A stretch of DNA of 64,000 bases from Setaria digitata (Eukaryota > Nematoda > Chromadorea > Rhabditida > Setariidae): contig RCAB01000213.1 in NCBI GenBank assembly GCA_003640385.1, positions 1 through 64,000 of the forward strand. The letters run 5' to 3'. Every line of letters starts with the position of its first letter. The stretch's first letter is position 1. Positions 50,680 through 63,994 of this stretch are shown piece by piece. A program made the translations under genes and the position numbers. The notes beneath the pieces were generated by a model, which worked only from the letters and a program-made list of their open reading frames with translations, was not told the origin of the DNA and did no database searches.

Positions 50680-53600
50680 ATTTTTTGCTGACTTTTTTCT
50701 TTTTCTTGTTGCATAGTACGGAAATAACTTTGAGTGCATAATGAACAGCGACTTGAAAAAAGCTATGCCAGCATCCGACACACCATGAAAACTGAAGTTT
50801 ATCAGGAAGCAAGGCTATAAGGATTAAATTTCCACCTTTAAAAAAATTGAAATTTCTTAAGAGTTAAGAAGTTTCGCAGTAGTTTTAAAAAAAACTTTTA
50901 TTGATTAGAGAAAAGTAAAAATAAAAATAAGCTCATCACAACTTCTTACTCTGTTGAGCCAATTCTTACCTTCAAACAGTCTCGATAGCCTTGTAGAAAT
51001 TCAATGAATAAATTTTGAAATTTTATTTTTTTATGTACATTTTATTATCAATACTTAAGCATAAGAAGTAAATTGCAAAATTAGAAGTCTCTTCAATCTT
51101 GAACTACTTTTTTCTCCCGAAAAATTTCTATGTCTATCTTCTTCCAGCAAATATTTTCCAAGGCAGTTCCTGTTATAATGGTTATTGGTACCAACATTAT
51201 TAAGTAATGGTAATTGTAAATGATGTCGTTAATAAGAAATAGTGACGGAAGGTGATAATATTAATAATAATTAATAATTACTATTGATATTGCAATTAAT
51301 TGATACGAAATATAGAGAGAAGCGTATCATACATTGTTTACCGTGTTATGTCAATCATCCGCTTGTTTTACCTTTTTGAAAAATACTATTCGATTGGAGA
51401 GACGAGAGAGCACACTTATTGATTAATTTTTCGATGAAAAACTTTGGAATTTTGTGAGGAATGGTTACAACCGGAGAATTTCTCAAGAAAAAGTTCAATT
51501 TTTGTTTCTGCTCACTGAGGATGACAGCTGTCCTGACTTGAAAGACTCCAGTCATTTAGTTTAGTTTCCTGCTAATTGTTGTTTCGTAATTCAATTTTTT
51601 GCTTCACTCGATAACTATTTGTGTAGAATAGAATGCCAAAAAATGTTTAAATGTTGAAAATAGTGGACTGGTTGTCACTTTTTGGCCTGAAAATGTACTG
51701 ACCATTAGTTTTACGGCTTTCAAACATTTCTGGAAAAATTCACCCGACACTTCTTCTGAAAATCTCATTCTATTAAAAAATAAACCAATTCTTGAAATCA
51801 GGAGCATTCAAAAATCAGTTAGTAAAAATATTTCCAAACTTTCCCGAGAGTTCTCGGAAAATTCTCTATCCTCTAGTATGGTTTGTTTGTTTTTTCTACC
51901 ATTGCCGAGTTTCATATTCGATTTCCAAGATATTTTTATCATTTCTGTTTTTCTTCATTTCCAAATTTCAACGAAAAAAGGAAAACTATTTGAAAGAATT
52001 GTGTACTTTGTTGCGCAACATCCATCTGACACTCGAGCAACCTGAAAGTTTTACTTTATTACGATTTTTCCGTCAAGTATTTCAAGTTTAGGTCAAGTTC
52101 AGCAAGTTCCCTACTTCCAGAAAGGAAAATGCATTGGATTACACCAGAAAAAAAGTGCATCGAATTACATCAGATCAATTCTTTTATTACATTTTAAAAT
52201 GAAAAATAATCCCGGGCTTAATTAGATAAAGTCTAATGAGTTTTTGTCCTTGACAAATAAAAATAAAGGATCTGGTTAGTAGTAGTAAGTTGTTATCATA
52301 GTAGTAAGAGATGACAATTTGGGATTTAGAACAAACTTTGATGCTTTGACATTTCAAGCAGTCATTTCTCTTCACGGTATTCTTTAAGAGAAATAATTCG
52401 AAGTCCTCGAATGAAAGTAATAAGGCAGAAAAAGAATATTTTAGAAAATAATGGAAAGAATGCTTCTAAAAGTAAGTAATCTTATCCAGGAAAAGGAAAT
52501 CTTTGTCATTGATGTTTGGCTATAGAAGTAAACAGTTGCTGTTATATTTTCGAATTAGTTTTAGAATACAACAAGCTTTTATAAAAAATAATCTTTGTTG
52601 TGGAAACGTTCAAACACAATTACTAAAAGCTTTTCTTTCCTAGCACTCACATCTTTGTAGGGTCTTGCAGCAGTAGACAGGAAACATTTCTTTTTCCAGC
52701 ATCAGGAAACATTCAGTTTTCTAGGTGGATAAGTGCAATGCAAACGTGTAGACGTAAACGGTTGACACTAACCTGAATAGTAACTAACGTGAGTGGTTTG
52801 TGTTATTTAACGGTTAACAGGCCAGTGTGTGAGTGCATGCGATGATGCGAATTAAATTAATTGTTGAAGTGTTCTAAGGATGTCGGTCTGAACAAATGCG
52901 TAAGTGTGAATGGTAAATAAGTTAGTAAACAAGCAGGTAACTATCATAACATTTCACAAAACTTATAAATTTGGATGAGGCGATATTTTTACCAGAGTCT
53001 TTAGACGATATCTTTCCGGTGAATAGTTTTCCATTTTCATCCATCCGAACATCCCGCAATGAAGCCCTCTAGACTGTGTGTAAAAAACTTAGTTACTTTC
53101 CGAAATGCTAGTCGGAAAAGTACCCGAAAGATTCTCTTCATGACTTCATGAAAAGGCTAAGAGTCAGTCTCGATGCACAAAACAATCGTTTTGAAAAATA
53201 AATATAGGCCTTTATGCCTGAAATTTTTGTTCAAAGTCTTTTCAAGTACACATCGAATGAGACAAACAGACCGACAGACAGACACACACACACGTACAGA
53301 CACGGCATAGGACATCAAGAAGTGGTGCACACAGATGCAGACACACACACACGCACACACGTATACGGACACATTGAACAGAGATGGGAAGAGTGTATAC
53401 AAACCAGTTGGCCTTCTCTTTTTCATTTCGATCGAGTATACACATTTCGAAATAGTTATACATGCCATCGTGGAGGACTTGGGAAGAGTCTTCTCCCGCG
53501 ATCTCCCAGTCTCTCCGGTCATTCTTGGGGGTAAGCTCATCCTTCCATCGTACCTGAAGGACCAATGAAGCTGTCATTGGCACTGTCCACGCAGGCAATA

Positions 53601-54105
53601 GCGAACAATTACTGATAAGGGAATCTGTTAAGCTAGTCCAGGCAGATTTATTCTTCTTTCGGTATAATTACTTCCATCCACCTAGTTCATGCTATGTGTT
53701 TTATCATAGAAAATAGAAAGTAAAATTCTTTCCAATTATTACATCCAACGGTTGTTAATGACACTGGACCTGGAAGAAAATTTTCTAGAATTGTTTTTAT
53801 TCGAATTCTGCTTTTATTTCCAGCTGCTTTTCAAACTCTTTTGCATGCCGGCTTTTTGTATGTTTGAAAAATGAAGACAGACGAACATTTTTCAGTTTAT
53901 TGTCATTTTCATATCACTTCACTGATCTTATCTCTTATGACCTTTCATGTATTGTCGTATGACTTTAAAAACTTGACTTCGACAAGTTTTACAGATCATG
54001 CATTACTAACAAACTATATCCGATTGTATGGTGCACCTTTAAAGTTTGCAATTTAAAGGGAAGTTTGAAAACTTCATAAATAGTAGCGACAATTTTTAAT
54101 GTTCG
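50680..54105. other. Intergenic, no gene seen
   Basis: Short frames only. A CA-rich microsatellite cluster lies at about 53280-53360. The right end should hold the promoter of the R-Ras gene, but no element was identified. Confidence 0.5.
53276..53362. repeat. Imperfect (CA)n microsatellite cluster
   Basis: Two CA runs (about 53280-53294 and 53340-53360) are separated by CA-rich sequence. The open frames crossing it on both strands are repeat-derived and not annotated. Confidence 0.85.
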
Positions 54106-57100
54106 ATGTCCTCCGGAGGCGGTGGACGTTGGAAGCGACAGTCACCTGCGGTCTTTCGACTTGTCGTTGTCGGCGGTGGCGGTGTTGGCAAATCCGCTTT
54201 AACAATACAATTTGTACAGGTTACTGCTATGAATATAAATTAGAAATTACCAGCGAAAAGATTAGAAAACCGAGAAGCAATGATTGATTAGTATGCTGAT
54301 TTGCTGATGTCTTTTTCAAGTTTCAAGTCAGAAAACCTTGTCTGGCCTTCATAATGACTGAACCAATTCAGTGTCATGATAATAACGTCAGTCCTACTCT
54401 AACTTCATAATTTGATCTGTTATAACCTACCTTTCCAGTTTTTTTTTCGAAGAAAAGTAGCATGTCAATTTCCGCTCCTTTTTTTCCCTCACTTGTCTTT
54501 TTCGAACAGCTATTAGTCCATTCACAACTTTATTTTCGTCCACATTTGCAAAAAATGAACCAAAACTTGAGAACTGAAAATTTTTTCTTCAAAGAAAAAG
54601 GAAAAATTCCTATTAGTCGAACATGAATTGCTGTAAAAACAATCATATCGAAGTAACTATATTATAGTAAAAAGAAGAAGGAATGCTATAAAAAATACAA
54701 TCCGCAAGAATGTGAATCAGCTGTTTTATTAATATTTTCGCTAACTTACTGTTATGTACTTTTGTAACTGTTTTAAGTCTATGAAACAACTTATCTTTAC
54801 TGGTCTCTCTGTAATTATTCAGTAATATTATACCAATGATAGCTCATTCCGAATCAAAGGGGAAGGAAAGAATTCAAATTAGCTTATTAAAAATTCTGTG
54901 TTTTTGTGCACTGATAAGTTAAAAGAAGAATTTCAATTAGTTCAGAATGCCATCACTCATAATTATTGATTAATTATTATCCCTCATATATCGATGTATT
55001 TTAGAGACATTTCGTAATGGACTACGATCCAACAATTGAAGATTCATATACGAAACAGTGCTTTGTTGACGATGATGTCTGCAAATTGGAAGGTCACTTC
55101 CAGTTTGTTTTCGAATTTTAGAATATTTTAATCAGACACAAAACAAGTTCCAGCAAAGAATGTCTCGCATTCTTCTATTTGTGTTTTCCCTCCTTATACA
55201 GAAGCTATTTTAAGGCCAAAAACTCTTTTTAAGAGGAAAATTTCTGTTATCTGTCCGAAGAAATTTAATAATTTAATAAAACAAATTGTTATCAGACAAA
55301 AGTTTTGATTAAAATCTCACTATTCCTTTTAAAAAACGTCGTTTTATAAAACTGTGTTCAAATAAATGCTGTTTCTTAGCATAGTCTGGTGAAAGTTATG
55401 TGAAGATAAAAAAGTACAGCGAATTAGATATTAAATTCTTTTGCACTTGATGACTTCATAGTAAAGTACAGTCGTTTCAAAGTTTGAGATTTCATAAATA
55501 AATTGATTGAAAGTTTGTTTAGTGTTTTTTTCGTGACATCATGAAGAGATCTATGTTCGCCGAGTCAGTCTTTCTTTGAAATATTTCTTATGTCTTGAAA
55601 TTAGATTGCATATTCCTTTCTACGCCGTAAACGCTAATTCGGTCTTCAGAATTAGCTCCTCAAAGACTCAGATTGCCAGTCATGAAATCCCAGCATTCCA
55701 GGGTGACATGATTTTAAGCAAATTTCATTTTTAGTCCTTAAATTCCATTGCAAGTTTGGAATTTTACATGAAATTCATCAGTTAATGTTGCAGTATTGGA
55801 TACAGCCGGACAGGAAGAATTTAGTACGATGCGAGAACAGTACTTACGTTCAGGCAACGGTTTCCTGCTGGTTTTTTCCGTAGTTGATCGAAACAGGTTG
55901 TGGTTTCTCCACTTCGTAAAAATTTAGAAATAGACTGAAAATCATCCAGGGTGAAAATAGATTATTTAGGGTTTTTTCTTTAGTATCAGCAAAAAAAGCG
56001 ACATGGAACATTGTTTTAACTCAAGCTTGTTTAAATATCGCTGTCTTCCAGTTTTGCCTTCACAATCTGAAATGTGGGATTTAATTTTTACACATTTAAC
56101 TGTTATTAAGAGTTTTAATAATGATGAGAAGTTATAACTAACGGGATGCATTGTCGAAAAGTAACAAATATTTTGAAATAATTGTACACTTCGTTATGCA
56201 TCACATTTTTCTGTTGATGAGTAATCGCATAGATCTGTATTCATAAGAGTTAGTCATGGTTTTGTTAAGAACCATGGTAATTATCATACTGATAATTGTG
56301 TTGATATTGATGGTGGCAATGAAATTAAATGGGAACAGTTTAGTGGTAAGGAAGATAACGACACTGCTGTACCATTTTATGTTTATTTGATTTGTTTGAT
56401 TCTGTCGAGTTCCATGACTGTTAGAATTCCACATGTTTACTTACCCTCGGTCCTTTTCCTCTCATTTCAACTGGTTTATAGTGATTTGCATTTCCAACAA
56501 TTCGAACATGTGTTCACAAACGTAACATTCATATTCATGGACAACTTCCATCAGGTCTTGGAAATCATTTTTCCAATCAATCCATTAAATTTAATAAAAT
56601 GGTGGTAGGAAGCGGCCAGGTGGTTACAGATATCATATTTTATTATGGGCTCTTTTAAACGATGACAATCGAGAATAGTATGAGTTGACAGCGTAGGCAA
56701 GCAGTTAAACATAAATTGCACGAATAAAATGATAATATTTCTGTGAATATTTCGAAAGGAGAAGGAAATAAGGCGAAAGGTTAGCAGCGAATCATTTTTG
56801 ATTTATTTCTCATTTCTCGAGAAATCGTTGCTAAAATGTTTATATTATGATTCGTAGCAACCAAAAAATAAAGCCATTTGCTTTGCTTTTGAAAAGAGTA
56901 CATTTTGAAAATTGTACTTCTTGAAAAAAAAAAATGAAAGTAATTGTAACGTTTGAAATATTTAACGCTCATAATATACTCTCAGGGAAGGTGTATAATG
57001 AGTATTGCCTCGTCCATACTCCTCCATTGAGGTTTTAAAAGTAATGCTTAAAATATCTGATATATTTTGTAAATAACTTGACAGAGTGATAAGGACGACA

Positions 57101-59198
57101 ATGCAAGCATTAATGAATATTACTGGCTAATGAGTAGTTTACATTATTATTGCACTTTAAAACATTTCAAGGGGATCATTACCATTATTATTATTGTATT
57201 AAACATTTAAAAATTTACGAAGAAAAAAAACATTCTTATTAAATGCATATTTCCTTAAGTTCATAAATTTAATTCTCTTCCGTTTCTCGTTACTGTTGCT
57301 CTCTTCCAGTTATTAATTACCCTTTAATTGGAAAAGGAGGGGGAGGAATAGAAGAAAGAAGATGAGTACTATTTTCTTCCTAATAGAATATTCAGCAGTG
57401 AAAGAAAGAAAGGAAAGCAAGTCGGAGGGAGTTTCATCGACGTTTGAATTTTTATACCAACTTTTCGAAGAATGTGTAAAAATTTTTCAAAAGTGCAAGT
57501 TTCAAATTCAACACAAAACAAAAAAAAAAAAAACAACTCATTTTTTAATTATATGGCTGTCCTTAAAATTTTTTTCTCTACAAAAGCTTTTATTCTTTTT
57601 GAATCGTTTCACTTTGTGGTAGTAAATTAATTTAGTTTCCCTTTTAAATTTAGAAGAACAGCTGTTAGGAAGTATTATTAAAACTCAAAAAGTATATAAA
57701 TAGAATTGACAAGTTAGTAAACCAGTGATAGTGAGTAAACGGGTCAGTGGATCAGTGTGATAACAATGAACTATGAAATACTGTATTTCAAATGATTACC
57801 GCATTCATTGTGCGAATCTGTTGTATATATTGTTCTGAGGCCAAGTGATTATAACTTGTCTTCGGTCACGGCTTAATAATGAATATCTGTTGGGGTGATG
57901 CTCATGGGGAGGCATAAAGATGTCAGGATATTTATTATGACTGTTTTTTTGATGAGCATTTTCAAATTTGTTTAAGGGTTTTTTCTTTGCAGTTTTGAAG
58001 AAGTTATCCGGTTACATAAATTGATACTTCGGGTAAAAGATAGGGATGAATTCCCTATAATACTTGTTGGAAATAAAGCGGATCTCGATAATGATAGGCT
58101 TGTGAGTTCTATTTTTTTCCATTCAGAAATACATTACTGCATAGTCATAATCCATTTCATCAATAATTTTGTTTATGAAGTCAGGTGTACTAATACTTGG
58201 ATAAATCAGGGATGTTGAAAGGTTCATGATGATTGCTTCGCTACTCTCATTTCATTTAATGAACTCGGGCCATATGTTTCCATCATCTCCCATATGGTAA
58301 AATTAATTCATCGGAATGGAAAAGAAAGGGAAAATTCCCCTAAGGATAGCACTTTAATTTGTTGCATGAAGTTTCAAATTAAGAGGAATATTGGCTGACA
58401 AAATTTTAGTCCTGAAAATTATATTTTTTGAGTCACTGTTGCCATAATGCAAACTTTAACTTCTTTCTTTCTCTCTTTCACTTTCTTCATCCATGCTCCC
58501 AATAAATGATATATTAACAATTCTGGTTATTAATTTAATATTGCCGAGATGAAATGTAGATCTGAGCATACCATGCAAAGAAGAATGATCCTTAGATTAG
58601 TGTTTCAGTTTCTTAAGGTTAAATTATTATATTATCTAATAATTTTTCAAGGTATCACTACAAGAAGCGGAAGAATTGGCTAGGCGATTGCGAGTACCAT
58701 ATGTGGAATGTTCAGCAAAACATCGAATGAATGTCGACGAGTCGTTCCATAATTTAGTGCGCTTGATACGGTTCCTTCCTTTACTCTTATCCACACAGTC
58801 GTTCCTCTTAGAGTTACTTCTTCAACCTTGTTATTAATTAGGGATTCTAAGTATTAATCCGAGGTCATCCTAATGGCTAATTCACTTAATGAATGTGACC
58901 GGACGAATTTGCAGTAGTGACAGTCTACACCATTCATGGTAGGCCCTCCTTCTGTGAGATAGAGAGAGACGTTTTTTCCAAAAAAAGCTATCGTCTCGTT
59001 CAGCTAGAACTTCCATTTTCTGATTATGGAAGTGTAGAACTAGAAGAACAAAAAGACCGTAAGTTCAACTTTTATATTAATTGATTCTGCTTGCTTTATA
59101 GGAGCTTCCAGCAACAAGAACGGCAATCGTTGGATGGAGTTGATTCAACTCCATCGAGATTAAACTCAAAACGGAAGCGTTACTGCAGAATACAGTGA
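54106..59198 (+). CDS. ras-1: R-Ras family small GTPase, 209 aa
   Basis: Six exons: 54106-54219, 55005-55092, 55794-55896, 57993-58101, 58652-58770 and 59102-59198 (630 nt). All G boxes are present: P-loop GGGGVGKS (23-30), switch [10 protein letters not shown] (45-53), DTAGQEEF (70-77), NKAD (129-132) and ECSAK (157-161). The four-glycine P-loop, the N-terminal extension before it and the [10 protein letters not shown] segment match R-Ras/TC21 rather than classical Ras. The C-terminus is a Lys/Arg-rich stretch followed by the CAAX box CRIQ, so the protein should be prenylated and membrane-bound. Expected role: GTP-switched signalling in adhesion and growth. Introns 1 to 3 and the 2.1 kb intron before exon 4 hold no other supported exon. 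A 5' exon upstream of this ATG is not excluded. Confidence 0.94.
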
Positions 59199-60982
59199 CC
59201 TGCATCTTGCCGTACTGTGTTTGTATCTGGATTCCCTTTTCCTCAGGAAAATTTAATTCTCTCGTCAACTGTGATGCCATTTTCAACTTTTCTTTTTCTT
59301 ATTTCCTTTTTGTGCATATAATTAGACAATTTGTTACTACTGTTGCATATGGCATGTGAGATTTCAGCGGTTTAGTAATTTCGGTTATGGTAGAAATTCC
59401 TTGAAAAAACAAAGTCATCAGACTTTACATTGTAACTTTATCAGTTTTCGTTAGAAAATAAGCTCAAACTGGAAATTCACCACGCTATCACACTTTAACC
59501 TTGAAGATTTGTTGTTATAAAGTTAGTCCCAAAATAAAATTTATGTTCGAGAAAAAATAGTACAACGACCAGAATCTGTCAAGTGGTTGTTTAATGAGGG
59601 GAAAAGCCTTAATAAAGGATTTTTAATTCACTTACTAATATTGTTAGATTATTTAGTGGGCCATCAAGTGAGTTATCGTGATGCGTTGAAATTCAGTAAT
59701 TAATTTGGAAAGTTAAATTCTGAGAGAACAGAATTGACGGAGCGAAACAAAAGTAGTAATTCGGTCAAGGCCGCATTCCAATCTTTGATAGTTTGTAACT
59801 GGAAAATTGAATAAATATTTAATTTAACATATTGCGTTAATGTGGTATTTTCAAGTTAATTTTCCCTCATTGAGGAAAATGGCAGCATTTAATTAATATA
59901 TCAGGAAAAAAAAATAAAGCGCATCGGAAAGAGAATTCATAATTCATCTAATTTTGACTGATCAAGTTAAATCGAAGGGAAAGCTCCTTAGAGGAGATGG
60001 AGGCTGCTTGATCATCTAAACCCCGGTATTCACAAATATGAACTCATGACGTCCCCCGTTATTACTCTATTTTAAGCTGTGCTGTTTTAAACATGGAATT
60101 AAATACGATTAATTTAGAACCTACTGAGCCTTATTTATAGCACCTCTGAGATTATTTTCAATTTTCGGAGAAGTTTGGTGTCATTTTCAATATGAAATTC
60201 ATGTGACATAGATTTCTGGAAATCGAACAGCGACGAAATTCAAATGAAGTTGAAATGTAAACGAACAATGCGAGAGGAAATATATGTTGTATATTTCATG
60301 AAATTCGATTTTCTGATTTCGGCTATTAACTTGTAACGATTTTCTGATTTCGGCTATTAACTTTTAAAACAGAAATTGAAGTCAGGTGGATGATACCATA
60401 ACTTTATCAATATCCAATTTTAAGTAGACAGAATTTAGAGTAAAATTGGCAATGTATATTAATTAACAATTCTTACATTAACATGGACATAATTTAATGC
60501 ATCACAGCATGTTAGTAGTATTAGTGAGCCATTAAGTAATAATAAGTTAGTAAAGTAATGAAATAAGGACCTGACTTATGCAACTAAAAATTTATACCAT
60601 CAAGTAACAACAGTGTCTAGTGAGAATAATTAGCGAGAATAAGCAATTATCAGCATTACGTTTAGCCTTAAATATGTAAATTGTAAATGAAGAAAAAAAT
60701 TTATGATTGCAATTAACAGTTGAGCACTGCACTAATTTCAAAAATAAACAAGCGGAATAAAATCGAAAAAATTAGCTAATAAACAGGTAAGAAAAAATCG
60801 CTTTTCAGGGTTTTCGCCATGAGACTTGTTCTTTGGCAGTAATATCAGTGCATTATTAGAATTAATTTCAAAATTCTAGCCGACACACAGAAATGATGAT
60901 TATTTAACGAAATCAAATTAGAATAAGCGAAGAAAAAAATATGAAATTGAGCAGAATTGTACAAGGCAGTAGTTCTATGAGA
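59199..60982. other. Intergenic DNA between convergent genes
   Basis: No coding sequence is supported. AATAAA at 59533-59538 is a likely polyadenylation signal for the R-Ras gene. A two-copy direct repeat lies at 60306-60363. Confidence 0.5.
60306..60363. repeat. Two-copy direct repeat, period 31 bp
   Basis: The unit CGATTTTCTGATTTCGGCTA plus TTAACTT occurs at 60306-60332 and 60337-60363, identical in both copies. Confidence 0.9.
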
Positions 60983-63900
60983 TCATGCGAACATTTTAGC
61001 TGGAGTTCCACGTGCAACCTGAATAATGTGATCGGCAACGTTACCTCGTAATGTCCACGCTAGAGAACGCAATGAAATTCCACGTTCACAAATAGCTCGC
61101 GGTACGTTTACTGGTACTACAGTTTTTCGCGTATTTACCTAGAACAATTGAAGATCGGGAGGACGAAAACCTAAAGAAATAGTATTTCTGAGTTTTAAAA
61201 ATTTGTCCTTTTTTATATTAAAACTTTTTTGATGACTATGTTTCTTACGTGCTAGACATAATAGCTTCATATTTCTAAAAGACATGTGATTAAGTGTTGC
61301 TAGAAAGGAAAGAAGACTAGGAGAAAAAATTGGAACAACTCGGAAGACCTCGATCATATGTATGATAATTTTATCCATCATCGTTGAATGTCCTCGTTTC
61401 CAGTTGCCTGGATCATTCCCAAACACAGGTACGTATACAAATCTAGAATTTAGAAAGCTAGAAATTTTGAGCCAAAAGTTCGTTATTGCCATATGAATCG
61501 TAATTCTACCGATCAATCGACTGTTTAGCACAAAAATTTCTATCAACCAATTTCATAACTTTTCCATGCTTGAAACTTACTGCTGGATCCAGAATTTTAA
61601 TGTGATATATGAAAAATAGAAAAACCTTAGAGAAACGTGACAGATTTTTCATGGAACAATTCAGAGTGATAAAAATTTTCGACTCTTCTGTGAAGAATAC
61701 TTTAGTTTTGATAGTTAGAAGTCCGTATCAGGTGATAATGTTTAGGATAAGAGAGATTATGTGAATGAACACTTTTCAATAACCTAATATTATCATCCTC
61801 ACATCACTCGACGCCTAATCCAAGGATATTATATAATTTGTTATTATCTTTCTAGAGAACAAATCTTACTTATCAGTAGCTAATATAGCAGTATACATGC
61901 CACAGTTCCCCCTTCTGTCTTTATCCAAATATGCTGGCAAATCGATTAACATCACTTCATCACGGAACTTTTTAAACAATTCAGCATCCAAATAAGCCCT
62001 CGTATCCTTATCCAACGTCGGTATCACCAGTATCTTAAATGATTTGTCGAAGAAATGAAGAAATCGGAGAAATCGGAAAAAAATAATGAAAATTCGATGC
62101 TTCTCCTTATTTCAAACATGTAATGTTCACGTTTGAAAACATATTAGGAATGGAATGCGTAATAAAGGTTTAGTCTTAAACATCGCTAGATTCCTCTCGA
62201 CTGCAAGATTCCTACTTATACTTTGGTATCCTTTATCAAATAATTATTGGCTTGCATTTTTTTTACAGAAAACTTTAGCTTTAAAATTGAACTGAACTGC
62301 CAATTCTGAAGAAGCTTCTTACTTGGTCATCGATGAACGACATAACATCATCTAGCCGTAATTGCGTCGTATTCATCGGATTATCCACAATGGTTACCTG
62401 TACTGATAACATAATTAGTTCAAACAAAATTAGAAATAAACGGTTTTTTCCTCTTTCTTTGTCTCTTTTGCTTGTCATCATTATCAACGATTATATTGGA
62501 TCAGTTTAAATTGGATAAAATAGTCGAACACGACAAAATATGCCAACAAGTCATTAAATTACTCATATCGAAAGAAATAAAAAGGAAATGAATTCATTTT
62601 TCTGTACTGGGCTTATTTAATCTCATAAAGTAAGGGAATGAAAATATTTGTAAGGCGACTTCTGGTACTTGGATTTCAATATGTGGAGAAATAAGTGACT
62701 GAAATTACATATATCCTGAAATCAATTAATGCCGTAAAATAAGCATAAAAATGCAATGCCAAACAGAAATTCAAATTTAATGATTCAAAGAAAAAGTTCC
62801 AAGGATTCTTGCGACACAATTTAATTAAAAAATAAATACCTTCCTGAAAGCGTTGAAGAGCTTAATCATTATGGCCCATTCCGGCACCTTTCCTTGATTT
62901 TCATCCAGTACTCTCTGCAAACAGAAAATACATCTATAATAGCTTTTTTACCTGTATCAAACTAAACTGATTTTCTCCACCAAACATATCAATTGCCAGC
63001 TCGACTACATAAGAAAAAAGGGTATCATAAGAGAGAGAGAGAGAAAAAAAAAAATGGAATAAGAGCTCCAACAGTTTTGACAACTCTAGTACAATTGTTT
63101 ACGGACTTATTTCCTCTTTTGGTAATTGTGTAGAAAGTTAGATCCATAATTTAACACTTCATGGTTTTGCTAGGAAGTTTCAGGTACTTTTAAATATGAT
63201 ACAGAGGCTCCGGAACTGCTATGAAATCTTGCAGGAACTTAAATTCTTATTGTGAATAGGAAATTACTGCGAAACTCATGAAATTCCTAGATATTAACTG
63301 AATAAGTAAAGAAGCCTCGCGACGAGTTAATGAAATCATTTAAATTTACCAACAGTTTTAAAATTGGGAGTGGAGTTCATTATTATATAGCAATTTTTAA
63401 AAGTGAAATATAAAATTATCAACCTTATCAATAACAGCTCTGTTGATGCCATTATCCACAACATATTGTGCGGAAAGTATTAATTCCAATTCCTTCTTAT
63501 CAATACGTATTTTATAGTCCTCAATGAATCGCTTAATACTTTCGTCAATTTGTTTTGCGGCTATCGTTGCGAAATTAGGAGGCCTCGAAATAATTTTTTT
63601 TTACAAATAATTTCAATCATTAGTTTTAAAGAACATAGTCTTTTGTTGCTTGTTACTGTTCATTTTAGAAATTCAAATGTTTGATTTGCCGTTGGGTACA
63701 GCGTAAATAGGCCAAAAAAGGAAACTCACAAAATCAGAATGGCAAAATATTAAGTTGCTAGGTAGTTAAGCTTCAACGTTGAATGAATTGATCCTTACGG
63801 CTAATATCTAGGTTTCAAGCATAATTCTCAGTACGTTTTCTATCTAATAATCTGCTCTCACTTTATCGAGTTTTCTTCTTATTTCAGGATGTACAAAAAG

Positions 63901-63994
63901 AAGTGGGGAAAAAAATTTACCTATAAGAAAATTTTACGAGTTGTCGTACACCAAATGGTGCAAAATCTCGAATATTTATGTCATAAACGGACGC
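60983..63994 (-). CDS. Pentein-fold, PAD/agmatine-deiminase-like protein, 3' part, probable pseudoenzyme
   Basis: Minus-strand exons: 63921-63994, 63424-63583, 62840-62914, 62323-62397, 61870-62033, 61349-61442 and 60983-61138; 798 nt, 265 residues visible. The 5' end lies beyond the window. Landmarks in order resemble the agmatine deiminase/Porphyromonas-type PAD family: IRDFAPFG (family RD-x-GP), VKFSYR, VVDNGINRAVIDKRVLDEN (family D-G-x-G ... R-x-L-x-EN), LRLDDVMSFIDDQILVIP (family H-x-D ... F-x-DD-x-x-LV), KFVYVPVFG (family strand ending VPxFG) and GISLRSLAWT (family G-x-[AS]-[LI]-H-C-[LI]-T). Aligned this way the catalytic His is Arg and the catalytic Cys is Ser, and the EGGN motif is lost, so deiminase activity is unlikely. 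Family assignment is by eye and needs a profile search; the splice chain itself is well phased, although the exon 6 donor (GAG|GTCTTC) is weak. Confidence 0.6.

Noticed and set aside
53157..53598. Four overlapping open frames of 77-127 codons on both strands
   Set aside because: They are created by the CA-rich microsatellite (His/Thr/Val/Cys-repeats) and are not protein-like.
61139..61546. 135-residue continuous minus-strand frame
   Set aside because: Only 61349-61442 is used as an exon; the flanking parts are intron read-through, as shown by the phase match to the next exons.
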